Counted from the stretch's first letter, positions 44,328-55,830 are shown. The stretch: DNA of 64,000 nucleotides from Hahella chejuensis KCTC 2396 (GCF_000012985.1 NC_007645.1:6288001-6352000); one strand, 5' to 3'. The notes: a model not told the origin generated them from the sequence alone. Translations and numbers: made by a program.

Positions 44328-45332
44328 TTAGCCGCCTAATACCCGATCATCGCCCCGAATGCTGGCGGGAGGCCAGTTTTCAAGACGCATACCTAAAGAC
44401 AAGCCGCGTGAAGCAAGCACGTCTTTAATTTCGGTTAATGATTTCTTTCCCAGGTTAGGAGTCTTCAGAAGCTCCACCTCAGTGCGTTGAATGAGATCAC
44501 CGATATAGTAGATGTTCTCAGCTTTTAAGCAGTTCGCTGAACGCACAGTCAGTTCTAAATCATCAACCGGCCGCAGAAGAATCGGATCGATCTCTTCTTG
44601 CTCTTCAACTTTTTCTGGCTCATTTTGCTGATCAAAATCTACAAAGACAGCAAGCTGCTGTTGCAGAATTGTCGCCGCCCTACGGATTGCTTCCTCAGGG
44701 TCAATCGTTCCGTTTGTTTCCAAGTCGATAACCAACTTGTCCAAATCGGTACGCTGCTCAACCCGAGCGCTTTCAACGTTATAAGCAACACGGAGCACTG
44801 GGCTGAAAGAGGAGTCAAGCTGCAATCTTCCAATTGCTCTTGTCTCATCATCAGCTGAGTTCCGTTGATCCGCAGGCTCATAACCACGCCCACGAGCCAC
44901 TTTCAGTTTCATCTTAACGTCGCCATTTGAGTTAAGGTTGCAAATAACCATATCTGGATTTGCAATCTCAACATCATGATCAAGCTGGATATCGCTAGCC
45001 AGTACTGGCCCAGCGCCCTTCTTGTTCAGGGACAACGTTGCTTCATCGCGGTTGTGCATCTTGATGGCGAGATTCTTCAAGTTCAGAAGAATCTCAATCA
45101 CATCTTCCTGCACACCTTCAACGGTGCTGTACTCGTGAAGAACGCCGTCGATCTCAACTTCGACGACAGCGCAACCCGGCATTGAAGACAGCAAAATGCG
45201 GCGTAATGCACTTCCTAAAGTATGCCCGAAACCGCGTTCGAGCGGCTCCAGGGTCACCTTTGCGTGAGTCGCATTGATTTGATTCACCTCGATAGTACGA
45301 GGTGTAAGAAATTCGTTTAATGAACGCTGCAT
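44328..45332 (-). CDS. rpoA: RNA polymerase alpha subunit
   Basis: A 334-residue alpha subunit. The N-terminal dimerisation domain contains [21 protein letters not shown]. An acidic linker ([12 protein letters not shown]) leads to the C-terminal domain with [22 protein letters not shown] and [16 protein letters not shown], the part that contacts UP elements and activators. Length and order are normal for gammaproteobacteria. Confidence 0.98.
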   Translation of the reverse strand: MQRSLNEFLTPRTIEVNQINATHAKVTLEPLERGFGHTLGSALRRILLSSMPGCAVVEVEIDGVLHEYSTVEGVQEDVIEILLNLKNLAIKMHNRDEATLSLNKKGAGPVLASDIQLDHDVEIANPDMVICNLNSNGDVKMKLKVARGRGYEPADQRNSADDETRAIGRLQLDSSFSPVLRVAYNVESARVEQRTDLDKLVIDLETNGTIDPEEAIRRAATILQQQLAVFVDFDQQNEPEKVEEQEEIDPILLRPVDDLELTVRSANCLKAENIYYIGDLIQRTEVELLKTPNLGKKSLTEIKDVLASRGLSLGMRLENWPPASIRGDDRVLGG

Positions 45333-45365
45333 AGACGCCCCTACTGGCTAAATTAGTTGCTGGCC

Positions 45366-45986
45366 TTACTTAGAGTAGAGCTCCACAATCAGGTTTTCGT
45401 TAATATCTGGAGACAGATCAGTACGTTCAGGAACTGACTTGAAGGTTCCAGACATCTTCGCAGCATCAACTTCAATCCACTCCAGAGTTGCGCGTTGTGC
45501 GGCTAACTCGAGTGAGCCTTTAATGCGAAGCTGATTCTTTGATTTCTCGCGAATGCTTACTACATCGCCAGGCTTGACCTGATAGGACGGAATATTTACA
45601 GCCTTACCATTTACCAGAATCGCCTTGTGTGACACCAGCTGACGGGCTTCGGAGCGGGTGGAGCCGAATCCCATGCGGTATACAACATTATCCAGACGAC
45701 GCTCTAACAATTGGAGCAAGTTCTCGCCTGTAGCGCCTTTAATACGGGCTGCTTCTTTGTAGTAGTTACGGAATTGCTTTTCCAAAACTCCGTACATACG
45801 ACGTACTTTTTGCTTCTCACGCAACTGTAGACCATAGTCGGAAAGACGACCACGACGCTGGCCATGTTGCCCAGGAGCAGTCTCCATGTTGCACTTGCTG
45901 TCAAGTGCGCGAGCTCCGCTCTTCAAAAACAGGTCTGTGCCTTCACGGCGAGACAATTTACATTTCGGTCCGATATAACGAGCCAT
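45366..45986 (-). CDS. rpsD: 30S ribosomal protein S4
   Basis: A 206-residue S4, beginning [19 protein letters not shown], with an S4 RNA-binding domain ([20 protein letters not shown]). It starts 30S assembly and in E. coli represses the alpha operon through a leader pseudoknot near rpsM. No zinc Cys cluster is present. Confidence 0.98.
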   Translation of the reverse strand: MARYIGPKCKLSRREGTDLFLKSGARALDSKCNMETAPGQHGQRRGRLSDYGLQLREKQKVRRMYGVLEKQFRNYYKEAARIKGATGENLLQLLERRLDNVVYRMGFGSTRSEARQLVSHKAILVNGKAVNIPSYQVKPGDVVSIREKSKNQLRIKGSLELAAQRATLEWIEVDAAKMSGTFKSVPERTDLSPDINENLIVELYSK

Positions 45987-46001
45987 TAGACTTCTTCCTC
46001 T

Positions 46002-46391
46002 TTAAACTCGACGCTTTTTGGGAGGACGGCATCCGTTATGTGGGATCGGAGTAACATCAGTGATGTTAGTGATCTTATACCCACATGCGTTCAATGCACG
46101 AATTGCGGACTCGCGACCGGGTCCAGGTCCTTTAACCAAAACATCTAGGTTTTTTAGGCCGTATTCAGCAGCCGCATTACCGGCTCTTTCAGCTGCTACC
46201 TGCGCAGCAAAAGGTGTGCTCTTTCTGGAACCACGGAATCCGGAACCACCAGAAGTCGCCCAGCTAAGTGCGTTCCCCTGACGATCGGTAATGGTTACGA
46301 TAGTGTTGTTGAATGAGGCGTGGATATGCGCTACGCCGTCAACAACGGTCTTTTTCACCTTCTTACGGGTACGTGTACCTGGTTTTGCCAT
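46002..46391 (-). CDS. rpsK: 30S ribosomal protein S11
   Basis: A 129-residue S11 with [20 protein letters not shown] and the C-terminal [20 protein letters not shown]. It lies in the platform near the 3' end of 16S rRNA. Between rpsM and rpsD with short spacers. Confidence 0.98.
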   Translation of the reverse strand: MAKPGTRTRKKVKKTVVDGVAHIHASFNNTIVTITDRQGNALSWATSGGSGFRGSRKSTPFAAQVAAERAGNAAAEYGLKNLDVLVKGPGPGRESAIRALNACGYKITNITDVTPIPHNGCRPPKKRRV

Positions 46392-46407
46392 GCTCTATTC
46401 CTGATAC

Positions 46408-46764
46408 TTATTTACGAATAGGCTTACGAGGACCTTTGCGGGTGCGCGCATTTGTCTTAGTGCGCTGCCCTCGTACCGGCAAGCTATGACGGTGACGTAA
46501 ACCGCGATAGCAGCCAAGATCCTTCAGCCGTTTAATGTTCATTTGCACTTCACGACGCAAATCGCCTTCAACAACCATCTTGGCGATCTCGTTCCTCAGT
46601 ACGTCCAGCTGCTCCTCAGACAGGTCTTTGACCTTGGCCTGGGGGCTAATGCCGGTTCTCTCACAAAGGCCACGTGAAGTGGTGCGCCCGATCCCATAAA
46701 TATAGGTCAGGGACACTTCTGTGTGCTTGTTATCGGGGATATTGACACCCGCTATACGTGCCAT
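46408..46764 (-). CDS. rpsM: 30S ribosomal protein S13
   Basis: A 118-residue S13 starting [19 protein letters not shown], with the basic tail [15 protein letters not shown] that reaches the P-site tRNA. First gene of the alpha operon. Its 104-base leader contains a hairpin and a 17-base palindrome. Confidence 0.98.
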   Translation of the reverse strand: MARIAGVNIPDNKHTEVSLTYIYGIGRTTSRGLCERTGISPQAKVKDLSEEQLDVLRNEIAKMVVEGDLRREVQMNIKRLKDLGCYRGLRHRHSLPVRGQRTKTNARTRKGPRKPIRK

Positions 46765-46788
46765 CCATCTTACTCCGCATAAATGTTA

Positions 46789-46805
46789 TTGGTAATAATT
46801 ACCAA
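46789..46805. repeat. Perfect 17-base palindrome in the rpsM leader
   Basis: TTGGTAAT, one central base, ATTACCAA. It is 25 bases before the rpsM start codon on the minus strand. In RNA it can form an 8-base AU-rich stem only with a one-base loop, so binding of a protein dimer to DNA or pairing with other leader parts is more plausible than a simple hairpin. Confidence 0.6.
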
Positions 46806-46806
46806 C

Positions 46807-46836
46807 AAATTAAAAGGCGCAGAATGATAGCGCCTT
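46807..46836 (-). terminator. Hairpin between rpmJ and rpsM
   Basis: Stem AAGGCGC (46814-46820) with GCGCCTT (46830-46836), 9-base loop, followed on the minus strand by TTTTAATTTG. It looks like a moderate intrinsic terminator separating spc from alpha; it could instead be part of an S4-responsive leader. Confidence 0.6.
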
Positions 46837-46868
46837 CGTGTATACAAATCAAGCAACAGAGCTAAATA

Positions 46869-46985
46869 TTAGCCTTGTTTCTGTTTGTGTCTTGGTTCTG
46901 TGCTGCAGATTACCATTACCGCACCATTACGACGGATAATTTTGCACCCACGACACATTTTCTTAACTGATGCTCTAACTTTCAT
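46869..46985 (-). CDS. rpmJ: 50S ribosomal protein L36
   Basis: A 38-residue protein: starts [19 protein letters not shown] and ends PRHKQKQG. Cys11, Cys14, Cys27 and His33 form the zinc site of the classic (zinc-binding) L36. ATG 46985 follows secY by 44 bases. It is the last gene of the spc operon. Confidence 0.96.
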   Translation of the reverse strand: MKVRASVKKMCRGCKIIRRNGAVMVICSTEPRHKQKQG

Positions 46986-47029
46986 TGCTATTCTCCAGTC
47001 TCACGCCGATTACTTAAAAACTTGCTCGA

Positions 47030-48361
47030 CTATCGGACCAAACCGCTCTTGCCGTAATTTTTCAGGTTAGACTTCTTCATGAGTGAATCATATTGATGCG
47101 ACATGAGATGAGACTGAACCTGAGCCATGAAGTCCATGACTACAACGACAACTATTAATAAGGAAGTTCCACCAAAGTAAAATGGTACATTCCATGAAAC
47201 TACTAAAAACTGAGGCAACAGTGCTACAGCAGCAATATAAAGAGCGCCGAACACGGTCAAACGAGTAAGAACGCCATCAATATATTTTGCAGTATTTTCT
47301 CCCGGGCGAATGCCAGGAACAAATGCACCAGAACGCTTCAGATTATCAGCAACTTCCTTAGGGTTATACATTAATGCCGTATAGAAAAAGCAGAAGAACA
47401 CTACTGCTATTGCAAATAGAATAATGTATAGCGGCTGGCTTGGACCAAGCGCCTGCGAAACAACCTGCAACCACTCCATTCCTTCGCCTTTTCCAAACCA
47501 TTGCCCCAACGAAGCGGGAAACAACAGAATACTAGAAGCGAATATAGGAGGAATTACACCAGCCATGTTCACTTTTAAAGGAAGATGGCTGCTTTGCTGA
47601 GCATATACCTTACGCCCTTGTTGACGACGTGCATAATTAATTGTGATTCGGCGCTGCCCGCGCTCCATAAAGACCACGAAGGCTATAATCGCAACTGCGA
47701 ATACCGCAACTGCAATTAGAGTCAGAACACTCATTTCGCCAAGACGTGCTTGTTCAAATGTTTGTCCAACCGCACCTGGCAGGCCCGCCACAATACCAGC
47801 GAAAATTAGTAACGAAATACCGTTACCGATACCCCGCTCGGTAATTTGCTCACCTACCCACATCAAAAACACTGCGCCACAAACGAAGGTAACGACAGCG
47901 ACAAAGAAGAAGCTCGGTCCGGTTGTAAAGGTTACCCCTTGATTCGCCAGACCGACGGAAATACCAAACGCCTGAATGGTCGCAAGTAGCACTGTACCGT
48001 ATCTAGTGTACTGGCTGATCTTGCGTCTACCCGCTTCCCCCTCTTTCTTCAGTTGCTCCAGCTGCGGACTGACAACAGTCAACAACTGCATAATGATCGA
48101 TGCAGAAATGTAAGGCATGATACCCAGAGCAAAAATACTCATACGTTCCAGGGCTCCCCCTGAAAACATATTAAATAAGCTCAAGATAGTGCCCTGATTC
48201 TGATCAAAGAGCGCCGCGAGTCTATCGGGATTAATTCCTGGTACAGGTATGTGAGCGCCTACTCGATATACGAGTATCGCCAACAGTACAAACCAAAGCC
48301 GAGCACGAAGCTCGGCGAGGCCTTTACCTGCACCTGCGGGTAATGCGTTTAGTTTGGCCAT
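47030..48361 (-). CDS. secY: Protein translocase subunit SecY
   Basis: A 443-residue, ten-helix channel protein of the SecYEG translocon. It starts [18 protein letters not shown], has [16 protein letters not shown] in helix 2 and the cytoplasmic loop phrase [21 protein letters not shown]. The ATG directly abuts the rplO stop, so translation is probably coupled. Ends with the basic cytoplasmic tail [12 protein letters not shown]. Confidence 0.98.
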   Translation of the reverse strand: MAKLNALPAGAGKGLAELRARLWFVLLAILVYRVGAHIPVPGINPDRLAALFDQNQGTILSLFNMFSGGALERMSIFALGIMPYISASIIMQLLTVVSPQLEQLKKEGEAGRRKISQYTRYGTVLLATIQAFGISVGLANQGVTFTTGPSFFFVAVVTFVCGAVFLMWVGEQITERGIGNGISLLIFAGIVAGLPGAVGQTFEQARLGEMSVLTLIAVAVFAVAIIAFVVFMERGQRRITINYARRQQGRKVYAQQSSHLPLKVNMAGVIPPIFASSILLFPASLGQWFGKGEGMEWLQVVSQALGPSQPLYIILFAIAVVFFCFFYTALMYNPKEVADNLKRSGAFVPGIRPGENTAKYIDGVLTRLTVFGALYIAAVALLPQFLVVSWNVPFYFGGTSLLIVVVVVMDFMAQVQSHLMSHQYDSLMKKSNLKNYGKSGLVR

Positions 48362-48796
48362 TTATTCCTCGACTTTGCCACCTGCGGCTTGGATTGCTTC
48401 TTGCGCGCCTTTGGTCACTTTCAGTCCTTTAACAGTCACCGCACGGGTAATCTCTCCGGACAGAATAACCTTGACCTGCTTAGCCTGCTGATCAACGATG
48501 TTAGCCGCTTTCAACGCCGCCAAATCGATAATATCAGTACCAAGGCTGTCGATTTCACTCAGTCTAACTTCTTCAGAGAAACGGCCAACCCTTGAGGTGA
48601 AGCCGAACTTTGGCAGACGACGCTGCAAAGGCTGTTGACCGCCTTCAAAGCCAGGTCTGATAGTTCCGCCAGAGCGGGAAGTTTGACCTTTGTGACCACG
48701 GCCACCGGTTTTACCCAGCCCGCTACCGATTCCGCGCCCTAATCTTTTAGGAGACTGCTTAGAACCTTCGGCCGGCTTGAGAGTATTCATTTTCAT
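48362..48796 (-). CDS. rplO: 50S ribosomal protein L15
   Basis: A 144-residue L15 with the glycine-rich N-terminus ([20 protein letters not shown]) that threads into 23S rRNA. Start [12 protein letters not shown]; the second ATG two codons on is less likely because the E. coli protein has the same spacing. Confidence 0.97.
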   Translation of the reverse strand: MKMNTLKPAEGSKQSPKRLGRGIGSGLGKTGGRGHKGQTSRSGGTIRPGFEGGQQPLQRRLPKFGFTSRVGRFSEEVRLSEIDSLGTDIIDLAALKAANIVDQQAKQVKVILSGEITRAVTVKGLKVTKGAQEAIQAAGGKVEE

Positions 48797-48797
48797 A

Positions 48798-48989
48798 TTA
48801 CTCTCCTTCCACCTTCACCAGATAGTTAACCTTGTTAATCATACCTCTTACGGCAGCAGTATCTTCCACTTCCACAGTATGATTAATTTTTCTCAAACCC
48901 AAGCCGCGAACGCAGTCTTTGTGCTTAGGCAGGATTCCGATCGTACTCTTTACCAGAGTTACCTTAATAGTCTTTGCTGCATTGGCCAT
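48798..48989 (-). CDS. rpmD: 50S ribosomal protein L30
   Basis: A 63-residue L30 with [20 protein letters not shown] and [14 protein letters not shown], the full family core. One base separates its stop from the rplO start. Confidence 0.97.
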   Translation of the reverse strand: MANAAKTIKVTLVKSTIGILPKHKDCVRGLGLRKINHTVEVEDTAAVRGMINKVNYLVKVEGE

Positions 48990-48992
48990 GAC

Positions 48993-49496
48993 TTACCCCA
49001 GAATCTCTTCCACAGTCTTACCACGCTTAGCTGCAATCTCCTCAGGAGCTTGCATGGCCTTCAGGCCTTCAAACGTGGCGCGAACAACGTTAACAGGGTT
49101 GGTTGAGCCGTAACACTTAGCCAATACGTTTTGCACTCCAGCTACTTCCAATACAGCGCGCATTGCACCGCCAGCGATAATACCAGTACCTTCAGAAGCA
49201 GGCTGCATAAACACCTTAGCAGAGCCATGACGCGCCTTGACTGGATACTGCAAGGTATTGCCGTTCAAGGTTACCGTGATCATGTTCTTACGGGCGGCGT
49301 CCATAGCTTTCTGAATCGCAACAGGCACTTCACGCGCTTTACCACGACCAAACCCTACTTTACCGTTCCCATCGCCAACTACGGTCAAAGCTGTGAAGCC
49401 GAAAATACGACCACCTTTAACAACCTTAGCCACGCGGTTGACCTGAACAAGCTTCTCCTGGAGCTCTGCTCCTTTTTGTTGCTCGTTATTTGTCAT
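48993..49496 (-). CDS. rpsE: 30S ribosomal protein S5
   Basis: A 167-residue S5 with [19 protein letters not shown] and the second-domain phrase [18 protein letters not shown]. It helps decoding accuracy and contains the loop changed in spectinomycin-resistant strains (KGGR intact here). Confidence 0.98.
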   Translation of the reverse strand: MTNNEQQKGAELQEKLVQVNRVAKVVKGGRIFGFTALTVVGDGNGKVGFGRGKAREVPVAIQKAMDAARKNMITVTLNGNTLQYPVKARHGSAKVFMQPASEGTGIIAGGAMRAVLEVAGVQNVLAKCYGSTNPVNVVRATFEGLKAMQAPEEIAAKRGKTVEEILG

Positions 49497-49508
49497 ATAT
49501 TCAACCTC

Positions 49509-49859
49509 TTAAAACTCGAGTCCGTTTTCCCGCGCAGCATCAGCTAACGCTTTTACACGACCATGGTACTTGAAGCCGGAACGGTCAAAAGCCACTTTGG
49601 TAATGCCTGCAGCCTTAGCTCTTTCCGCGATCATTGCGCCAACTTTACCTGCAGCTTCTACGTTGCCGGTAGCGCCTGCACGCAAATCTTTATCCAGAGT
49701 GGAAGCTGTGGCCAAAACCTTGCTTCCATCCGCGCTGATAATTTGCGCGTAGATATGACGCGGCGTCCGATTGATGCTCAATCTGTCGACACCGAGTTCA
49801 CGAATTTTATAACGGGTTTTCTTAGCCCGACGTAACCGAGAAATCTTTTTGTCACTCAT
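49509..49859 (-). CDS. rplR: 50S ribosomal protein L18
   Basis: A 116-residue L18, which carries 5S rRNA into the large subunit. Basic N-terminus [19 protein letters not shown], and the end phrase [20 protein letters not shown] is the family signature. Confidence 0.98.
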   Translation of the reverse strand: MSDKKISRLRRAKKTRYKIRELGVDRLSINRTPRHIYAQIISADGSKVLATASTLDKDLRAGATGNVEAAGKVGAMIAERAKAAGITKVAFDRSGFKYHGRVKALADAARENGLEF

Positions 49860-49868
49860 AGCCGCGCC

Positions 49869-50402
49869 CTACTTCTTCTTAGCTTCTTTAACTCGAACTT
49901 GCTCGCCGGAGTAGCGAACACCCTTTCCTTTATATGGTTCAGGCGGTCTGATACTACGGATTTCAGCAGCAACCTGCCCAACTTTTTGCTTATCGATACC
50001 ACGAATCACAATTTCAGTTTGGGTGGGAGTCTCAGCCGTAATTCCCTCAGGAATTTCGAATACTACAGGGTGAGAAAAGCCAAGAGTCAGGTTGATCGCC
50101 TTGCCTTGAGCCTGCGCTCTGTAACCTACACCGATCAGTTCCAGCTTGCGCTCAAAACCTTGAGTAACGCCAAGAACCATGTTGTTGATCAGCGCACGAG
50201 TGGTTCCAGCCAGAGCTCTTGCCTGGTTGGAGCCTTCTTTCGGGCCAAACGTCAATGCGCCATCTTCCTGCTTCACCTCAACAGAAGGATGAACAGACAA
50301 AGAAAGAGCGCCTTTACCGCCCTTGATATTAACCAGCCGACCGTCGAACTTAACCTCTACGCCAGCGGGAATCTGTACTGGATTTTTTGCTACCCTAGAC
50401 AT
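49869..50402 (-). CDS. rplF: 50S ribosomal protein L6
   Basis: A 177-residue L6 with two repeated domains; the C-terminal signature [17 protein letters not shown] is intact. It lies near the factor-binding site of the large subunit. Confidence 0.98.
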   Translation of the reverse strand: MSRVAKNPVQIPAGVEVKFDGRLVNIKGGKGALSLSVHPSVEVKQEDGALTFGPKEGSNQARALAGTTRALINNMVLGVTQGFERKLELIGVGYRAQAQGKAINLTLGFSHPVVFEIPEGITAETPTQTEIVIRGIDKQKVGQVAAEIRSIRPPEPYKGKGVRYSGEQVRVKEAKKK

Positions 50403-50411
50403 GATTCACTC

Positions 50412-50804
50412 CTAGAAGACGGTACAAATAACTTCACCACCAACGCCGGCTTTACGAGCTGCTCTATCAGTCATAACGCCTTTGGAAGTGGATACGATCG
50501 CGATACCCAAACCACCGTTTACGGTAGGCAGGTCATTAGCGGCTTTGTACTGGCGCAGACCTGGACGGCTCGCTCGGCTAATATTTTCAATAACCGGAGC
50601 GCCTTGGTAATACTTCAGTGTGATCTCAAGAACAGGCTTTGCTTCTTCACTAGCTTTATAGTCAGTGATAAAGCCTTCTTCTTTTAAGACGTTGGCCACA
50701 GCGACCTTCATCTTTGAGGAGGGCATACGCACAGTTTCTTTTTCCGCCATCTGTGCGTTACGGATACGGGTAAACATATCCGCCAAGGTATCTTGCATAC
50801 TCAT
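50412..50804 (-). CDS. rpsH: 30S ribosomal protein S8
   Basis: A 130-residue S8 with [16 protein letters not shown] and the C-terminal [21 protein letters not shown]. In E. coli S8 represses the spc operon by binding the rplE region; the same gene neighbourhood is kept here. Confidence 0.98.
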   Translation of the reverse strand: MSMQDTLADMFTRIRNAQMAEKETVRMPSSKMKVAVANVLKEEGFITDYKASEEAKPVLEITLKYYQGAPVIENISRASRPGLRQYKAANDLPTVNGGLGIAIVSTSKGVMTDRAARKAGVGGEVICTVF

Positions 50805-50879
50805 TTAATAGCTCCAAACATTTTAGTTGTGCAGCGCTTTCGGCCTCACGGCCGAAAGGCGCTTACCAACGGTCGAGCG

Positions 50880-51185
50880 TTACCAGCTTGCCTTTTTCAA
50901 ACCAGGCACATCACCACGCATTGCGGCTTCGCGAAGTTTAATACGGGACAGACGGAACTTTCTCAATACCGCATGCGGACGACCAGTTACTTGGCAGCGA
51001 TTGCGCAGTCTTGAAGGACTAGCGTCTCTCGGAAGCTTCTGCAACTTCATCTGCGCTTCCCAACGCTCTTCATCAGAGACATTCGGATTTGCAATAATGG
51101 CCTTCAACGCAGCGCGCTTCTCAGCGTATTTCGCTACGGTTTTTTCACGCTTGAGCTCACGCTCGCGCATTCCAACTTTTGCCAT
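50880..51185 (-). CDS. rpsN: 30S ribosomal protein S14 (zinc-independent form)
   Basis: A 101-residue long form of S14 with only one Cys ([17 protein letters not shown]), so it cannot hold the zinc of the short form. It ends in the common KKASW. The 75-base gap before rpsH is larger than average for this operon. Confidence 0.97.
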   Translation of the reverse strand: MAKVGMRERELKREKTVAKYAEKRAALKAIIANPNVSDEERWEAQMKLQKLPRDASPSRLRNRCQVTGRPHAVLRKFRLSRIKLREAAMRGDVPGLKKASW

Positions 51186-51196
51186 ATCAGTTCACC

Positions 51197-51736
51197 TTAT
51201 TTTCTGAACGGGAAGCTAAACGCGTTAAGTAGCGCTCTGCCTTCGTCGTCAGTGTTTGCAGAGGTCGTAATGGTGATATCCATTCCGCGGACTTTATCGA
51301 TCTTATCGTAATCGATTTCCGGGAAGATAATCTGCTCTTTCACGCCCATAGAGTAGTTTCCACGTCCGTCGAATGACTTCTGGTTCAGACCACGGAAGTC
51401 ACGTACACGAGGGATAGCTACATCAACAAGACGCTCAAAGAATTCCCACATACGATCGCCACGCAAAGTAACTTTGCAACCGATAGGAAAACCTTGACGG
51501 ATTTTAAAGCCCGCTACGGATTTGCGAGCTTTGGTTACTACAACCTTCTGACCGGTAATAGCTTCCAAGTCCGCTGCCGCCGCTTCGATCTGCTTTTTAT
51601 CGCCAAGAGCTTCGCCGACACCCATGTTAAGGGTAATCTTCTCAATACGAGGCACCTGCATAACGCTGCTGTAGGACATTTCCTTCATCAGCGCAGGAAT
51701 AACCTCTTTCTGATATACCTCTTTATACTTTGGCAT
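51197..51736 (-). CDS. rplE: 50S ribosomal protein L5
   Basis: A 179-residue L5, a 5S rRNA-binding protein, with [19 protein letters not shown] and [13 protein letters not shown]. The ATG at 51736 has AGGTGG upstream; a TTG two codons earlier is rejected because the family starts near here. Confidence 0.97.
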
Positions 51737-51753
51737 AATCAACCACCTAACCT

Positions 51754-52071
51754 TTAGTTATCGACAAGTTCGTTTGTCGACTTGAAGATGCGCACTTTCT
51801 TACCGTCTTCAAGAATCTTAAAGCCAATACGATCAGGCTTATCGGTGGCTGAATTAAAGATCGCCACGTTTGAAGCTTGAATGGGCGCCTCTTTCTCGAC
51901 GATGCCGCCAGCAGTACCCAACATAGGGTTTGGCTTGGTATGACGCTTAACCATATTGACGCCGCTGACAACCAGCTTGCCGTCTTTCTGGACGCGATTT
52001 ACTTTACCGCGCTTCCCTTTATCTCTACCTGCTATGACGACAACTTCGTCGCCTTTTCTGATCTTGTTCAT
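51754..52071 (-). CDS. rplX: 50S ribosomal protein L24
   Basis: A 105-residue L24 with the KOW motif near the N-terminus ([19 protein letters not shown]). It begins large-subunit assembly near the exit tunnel. Confidence 0.98.
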
Positions 52072-52085
52072 ATCTGGTCTGACTC

Positions 52086-52454
52086 CTATAGCACTTCCGG
52101 GGCCAGCGAGATAATTTTCATAAATTTCTCGCCACGCAGTTCCCGAGTCACCGGCCCGAAAATACGAGTACCGATGGGCTGTTCCTGGTTGTTCAAAAGA
52201 ACAGCGGCATTGCCATCAAAACGAATCAAGGAACCATCCTGTCTACGTACGCCCTTACGGGTGCGAACTACGACAGCTTTAAGAACCTGACCTTTCTTTA
52301 CTTTCCCGCGGGGAATAGCTTCTTTAACAGAAACTTTAATCACATCGCCGATACTCGCGTAACGACGGTGTGAACCACCCAGCACTTTAATACACATTAC
52401 TCGACGGGCTCCGCTGTTGTCGGCCACGTCAAGCACGGTTTGCGTCTGAATCAT
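52086..52454 (-). CDS. rplN: 50S ribosomal protein L14
   Basis: A 122-residue L14 with [19 protein letters not shown] and the end IISLAPEVL. Binds at the subunit interface. First gene of the spc segment; it follows rpsQ by 30 bases with no terminator, so S10 and spc may be co-transcribed. Confidence 0.98.
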   Translation of the reverse strand: MIQTQTVLDVADNSGARRVMCIKVLGGSHRRYASIGDVIKVSVKEAIPRGKVKKGQVLKAVVVRTRKGVRRQDGSLIRFDGNAAVLLNNQEQPIGTRIFGPVTRELRGEKFMKIISLAPEVL

Positions 52455-52484
52455 CGGTTATCTCCACCTAACAGCTTTGCTTGA

Positions 52485-52751
52485 CTAGACTTTTTCGGCC
52501 CGCTCAACAATGTTCACAAGCTTCCATGACTTAGTCTTGGAAAGAGGACGAGACTCTTGAACTTGAACGGTATCGCCAATACGACACTCGTTGTTCTCGT
52601 CATGAGCATGAAGCTTGCTTGAGCGCTTAACATACTTGCCGTACAGGGGATGCTTCACGCGACGCTCAACCAAGACCACAATGGACTTATCCATTTTGTC
52701 ACTAACGACCTTACCGGTCTCAGTGCGCACGCTTTTCTCGTTCGCGGTCAT
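52485..52751 (-). CDS. rpsQ: 30S ribosomal protein S17
   Basis: An 88-residue S17 with [20 protein letters not shown] and the OB-fold end [21 protein letters not shown] place the start at ATG 52751, which has an AGGTG site seven bases upstream; GTG 52760 would overlap the rpmC stop and has too short a spacing. Confidence 0.96.
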   Translation of the reverse strand: MTANEKSVRTETGKVVSDKMDKSIVVLVERRVKHPLYGKYVKRSSKLHAHDENNECRIGDTVQVQESRPLSKTKSWKLVNIVERAEKV

Positions 52752-52752
52752 A

Positions 52753-52944
52753 TCACTCACCTGCCTTCTGATTTAAGACTGTCTTGACACGAGCAATGTC
52801 GCGACGCACTTTACGCAGAAGATGGACTTGATTTAATTGGCCCGTCGCCTTGCGCATCCGCAAGTTGAATTGCTCTTTCAACAAAGAGATCAGTTCATCA
52901 CCGAGCTCTTCCTGAGTTTTGTTTCTCAATTCTGCAGCTTTCAT
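52753..52944 (-). CDS. rpmC: 50S ribosomal protein L29
   Basis: A 63-residue two-helix L29 with [18 protein letters not shown] and the [12 protein letters not shown] segment. It sits at the tunnel exit beside L23 and directly follows rplP without spacer. Confidence 0.97.
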   Translation of the reverse strand: MKAAELRNKTQEELGDELISLLKEQFNLRMRKATGQLNQVHLLRKVRRDIARVKTVLNQKAGE

Positions 52945-53358
52945 TTACATCACCGTTCTTGTCACAAAAGTAGTTGCGACAGGAAGTTTAGCCGCTGCAA
53001 GCGTAAACGCCTCGCGGGCCAATTCCTCACTTACCCCCTCCATCTCGTACAGCATGCGGCCTGGCTCAATTTCCGCCACCCAGTATTCAACTGGACCTTT
53101 ACCTTTACCCATACGGACTTCTAGAGGTTTCTTGGTAATCGGCTTATCCGGGAATATACGAATCCAGATCTTACCGCCACGCTTAATACGACGAGTCATA
53201 GTACGACGCGCTGCTTCGATTTGTCGGGCAGTTATGCGTCCACGTCCAGTCGCTTTTAAACCAAATTCACCAAAACTTACTTTGTTTCCGCGTTGCGCCA
53301 AGCCAGTATTGCGGCCTTTGTGGACTTTGCGGAATTTCGTACGCTTAGGTTGCAACAT
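52945..53358 (-). CDS. rplP: 50S ribosomal protein L16
   Basis: A 137-residue L16, starting [17 protein letters not shown], with [20 protein letters not shown] and the [14 protein letters not shown] loop at the A site. The modified Arg position of E. coli L16 lies in this last loop. Confidence 0.98.
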
Positions 53359-53369
53359 TTCACTGCCCC

Positions 53370-54053
53370 CTACTTAGAACTTTTCTTTTTAGCTGCTTTC
53401 TTTTCAGCGCGAACCTGTTCGATACCACCCAGGATTTCGCCCTTAAAGATCCATACCTTCACACCAATTACACCGTAAGTGGTATGCGCTTCGTGCGTAG
53501 CATAGTCAATATCCGCACGAAGGGTGTGCAAGGGCACGCGACCTTCACGGTACCATTCGGTACGAGCAATTTCTGCACCGCCCAAACGGCCGCCGACTTG
53601 AATTTTGATACCTTTGGCGCCCTGACGCATCGCGTTCTGAACTGCGCGTTTCATTGCACGACGGAACATAACGCGACGCTCCAGCTGACCGGCAACGCCA
53701 GAAGCAACCAGTTTAGCGTCCAAATCAGGCTTACGAATCTCTTCTATGTTGATGTGTACAGGTACTTTCATCAACTCGCCCACTTCCTGGCGCAATCTAT
53801 CGACGTCCTCACCTTTCTTACCAATCACAATGCCCGGACGAGCAGTATGAATAGTAATCTTAGCGTTTTGAGGTGGACGCTCGATAATGACTTTGCTAAC
53901 AGAAGCCTTTTCAAGCTTCTTCATCAGAAATTCACGAACCTTGATATCAGTCAGCAAATGATCTGAATAGTTCTTTTTGTCTGCGTACCAGACTGAATTG
54001 TGATCTTTAACGATCCCCAGCCGAATACCGACTGGATTAACCTTTTGACCCAT
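53370..54053 (-). CDS. rpsC: 30S ribosomal protein S3
   Basis: A 227-residue S3: KH domain with [16 protein letters not shown], then the C-terminal domain with [22 protein letters not shown] Lys-rich tail ends the protein. It helps form the mRNA entry tunnel. Confidence 0.98.
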
Positions 54054-54063
54054 CTGCTATCTC

Positions 54064-54396
54064 CTACTCTTCGGCTACCTTGACGGTGATATGGCAAGTC
54101 CGCTTGAAAATGCGATCCGCCCGACCTTTCGCTCTAGGCTTAATCCGCTTCATTGTAGGACCTTCGTCTACGCAGATAGTGGCCACCTTCAGCTCATCAA
54201 CATCCAGCCCTTCATTATGCTCAGCATTGGCGATAGCTGACTCCAGCACCTTCTTGATAATGCTAGAAGCCTTCTTGGGACTAAAGGTCAATATATCCAA
54301 CGCTTCTTCAACCCGCTTACCGCGCACCTGATCTGCAACTAAACGAGCTTTCTGAGCAGATAAGCGAGCACCAAATAATTTTGCCGCTACTTCCAT
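54064..54396 (-). CDS. rplV: 50S ribosomal protein L22
   Basis: A 110-residue L22 with the tunnel-lining hairpin region ([20 protein letters not shown]), where macrolide-resistance changes occur. No deletion is apparent in this hairpin. Confidence 0.98.
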   Translation of the reverse strand: MEVAAKLFGARLSAQKARLVADQVRGKRVEEALDILTFSPKKASSIIKKVLESAIANAEHNEGLDVDELKVATICVDEGPTMKRIKPRAKGRADRIFKRTCHITVKVAEE

Positions 54397-54408
54397 CTCT
54401 ATACCCTC

Positions 54409-54684
54409 TTACCGTTTAGCTTTCTTGTCTGCAGCGTGTCCGCGATAAGTACGTGTGGCTGCAAATTCACCCAGTTTATGGCCGACCATGTCCTCAGTCA
54501 CATAGACAGGAACATGTTGGCGACCGTTATGAACTGCGATAGTCAAGCCAACCATTTCAGGAAAAATGGTGGAACGACGAGACCAAGTTTTAATTGGCTT
54601 CTTGTCTTTAACTTCTACCGCTGTCTCCACTTTCTTGAGAAGGTGAAGATCAATAAATGGACCTTTCTTTAAGGAACGTGGCAC
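54409..54684 (-). CDS. rpsS: 30S ribosomal protein S19
   Basis: A 91-residue S19, starting at GTG 54684 ([19 protein letters not shown] after Met). The phrase [21 protein letters not shown] is the family signature. It joins S13 in the head of the small subunit. Confidence 0.97.
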   Translation of the reverse strand: MPRSLKKGPFIDLHLLKKVETAVEVKDKKPIKTWSRRSTIFPEMVGLTIAVHNGRQHVPVYVTEDMVGHKLGEFAATRTYRGHAADKKAKR

Positions 54685-54695
54685 GAGAGACCCCC

Positions 54696-55520
54696 TTACT
54701 TAGCTTTGCGACGACGCACAATCATTTTGTCTGTACGCTTGTTCTTACGAGTTTTGTAACCCTTCGTAGGAACACCCCAAGGAGTAACCGGGTGCTTACC
54801 GAAGTTACGCCCTTCACCACCACCATGTGGGTGGTCTACCGGGTTCATCGCAGTACCACGAACGGTAGGTCTTACTCCACGCCAGCGTTTGGCGCCAGCC
54901 TTTCCGTATACGCGCAGGTTGTTCTCGCTATTGGACACTTCGCCCAAAGTTGCGCGACACTCAACAAGCACTTTACGCATTTCACCAGAACGCAAACGGA
55001 TCGTTGCATAAGCGCCTTCGCGAGCGACAACCTGAGCTGAAGCGCCAGCGCTCCTAGCAATCTGAGCGCCCTTACCTGGCTTCATCTCGATACAATGAAC
55101 AACAGAACCGACAGGAATGTTTCTCAGAGGCAAACAGCTTCCCACGCGGATCGGCGCTTCTTGACCAGAAGCAATTGCGTCACCTACAGACACGCCCTTA
55201 GGAGCAATGATGTAACGACGCTCGCCATCCGCATACTTCAATAATGCAATATGCGCGGTACGATTCGGATCATATTCCAAGCGCTCAACAACAGCAGGAA
55301 TGCCGTCTTTGGTGCGCTTAAAATCAATTACCCGATACAACTGCTTATGACCGCCGCCCTGATGACGCACAGTGATTCGACCAGCGTTGTTCCGCCCGCC
55401 GTTTTTACGTTTTTTCTCAGTCAACGACGCTAAAGGAGCGCCTTTATGTAGCGACGGATTTGTAACGGCCACCACATGTCTACGACCGGGAGATGTTGGT
55501 TTAGTTTTAACAACTGGCAT
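54696..55520 (-). CDS. rplB: 50S ribosomal protein L2
   Basis: A 274-residue L2. Core phrase [14 protein letters not shown] near the peptidyl-transferase centre holds the essential His. ATG 55520 ([15 protein letters not shown]) has a GGGGGGAG site; the longer frame to 55544 would add eight residues into the rplW gap. Confidence 0.98.
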   Translation of the reverse strand: MPVVKTKPTSPGRRHVVAVTNPSLHKGAPLASLTEKKRKNGGRNNAGRITVRHQGGGHKQLYRVIDFKRTKDGIPAVVERLEYDPNRTAHIALLKYADGERRYIIAPKGVSVGDAIASGQEAPIRVGSCLPLRNIPVGSVVHCIEMKPGKGAQIARSAGASAQVVAREGAYATIRLRSGEMRKVLVECRATLGEVSNSENNLRVYGKAGAKRWRGVRPTVRGTAMNPVDHPHGGGEGRNFGKHPVTPWGVPTKGYKTRKNKRTDKMIVRRRKAK

Positions 55521-55533
55521 TTTCGCTCCCCCC

Positions 55534-55830
55534 TTACTCGACATCTACAAAATCGATAGATTGACCGGAGGCAAGACGAATATATGCCTTACGAATATCG
55601 TTACGCTTACCCATACCACGCGCAGTGCGCTTGGTCTTGCCCTTGATATTCACAACCTGCACCGACTCAACCTTAACATCAAACAAAGCTTCAACCGCTT
55701 TTTTAATCTCGGGCTTTTTGGCATCGGCCGCCACACGGAAGACCACCTGATTGTTGATTTCCGCTAACAATGTGGCCTTTTCCGAAACATGGGGGCCAAG
55801 CAAAACCTTATAGAGCCTTTCTTGGTTCAT
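55534..55830 (-). CDS. rplW: 50S ribosomal protein L23
   Basis: A 98-residue L23 with [16 protein letters not shown] and [17 protein letters not shown]. It is the docking site for trigger factor and SRP. Its ATG overlaps the rplD stop by four bases. Confidence 0.98.
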   Translation of the reverse strand: MNQERLYKVLLGPHVSEKATLLAEINNQVVFRVAADAKKPEIKKAVEALFDVKVESVQVVNIKGKTKRTARGMGKRNDIRKAYIRLASGQSIDFVDVE

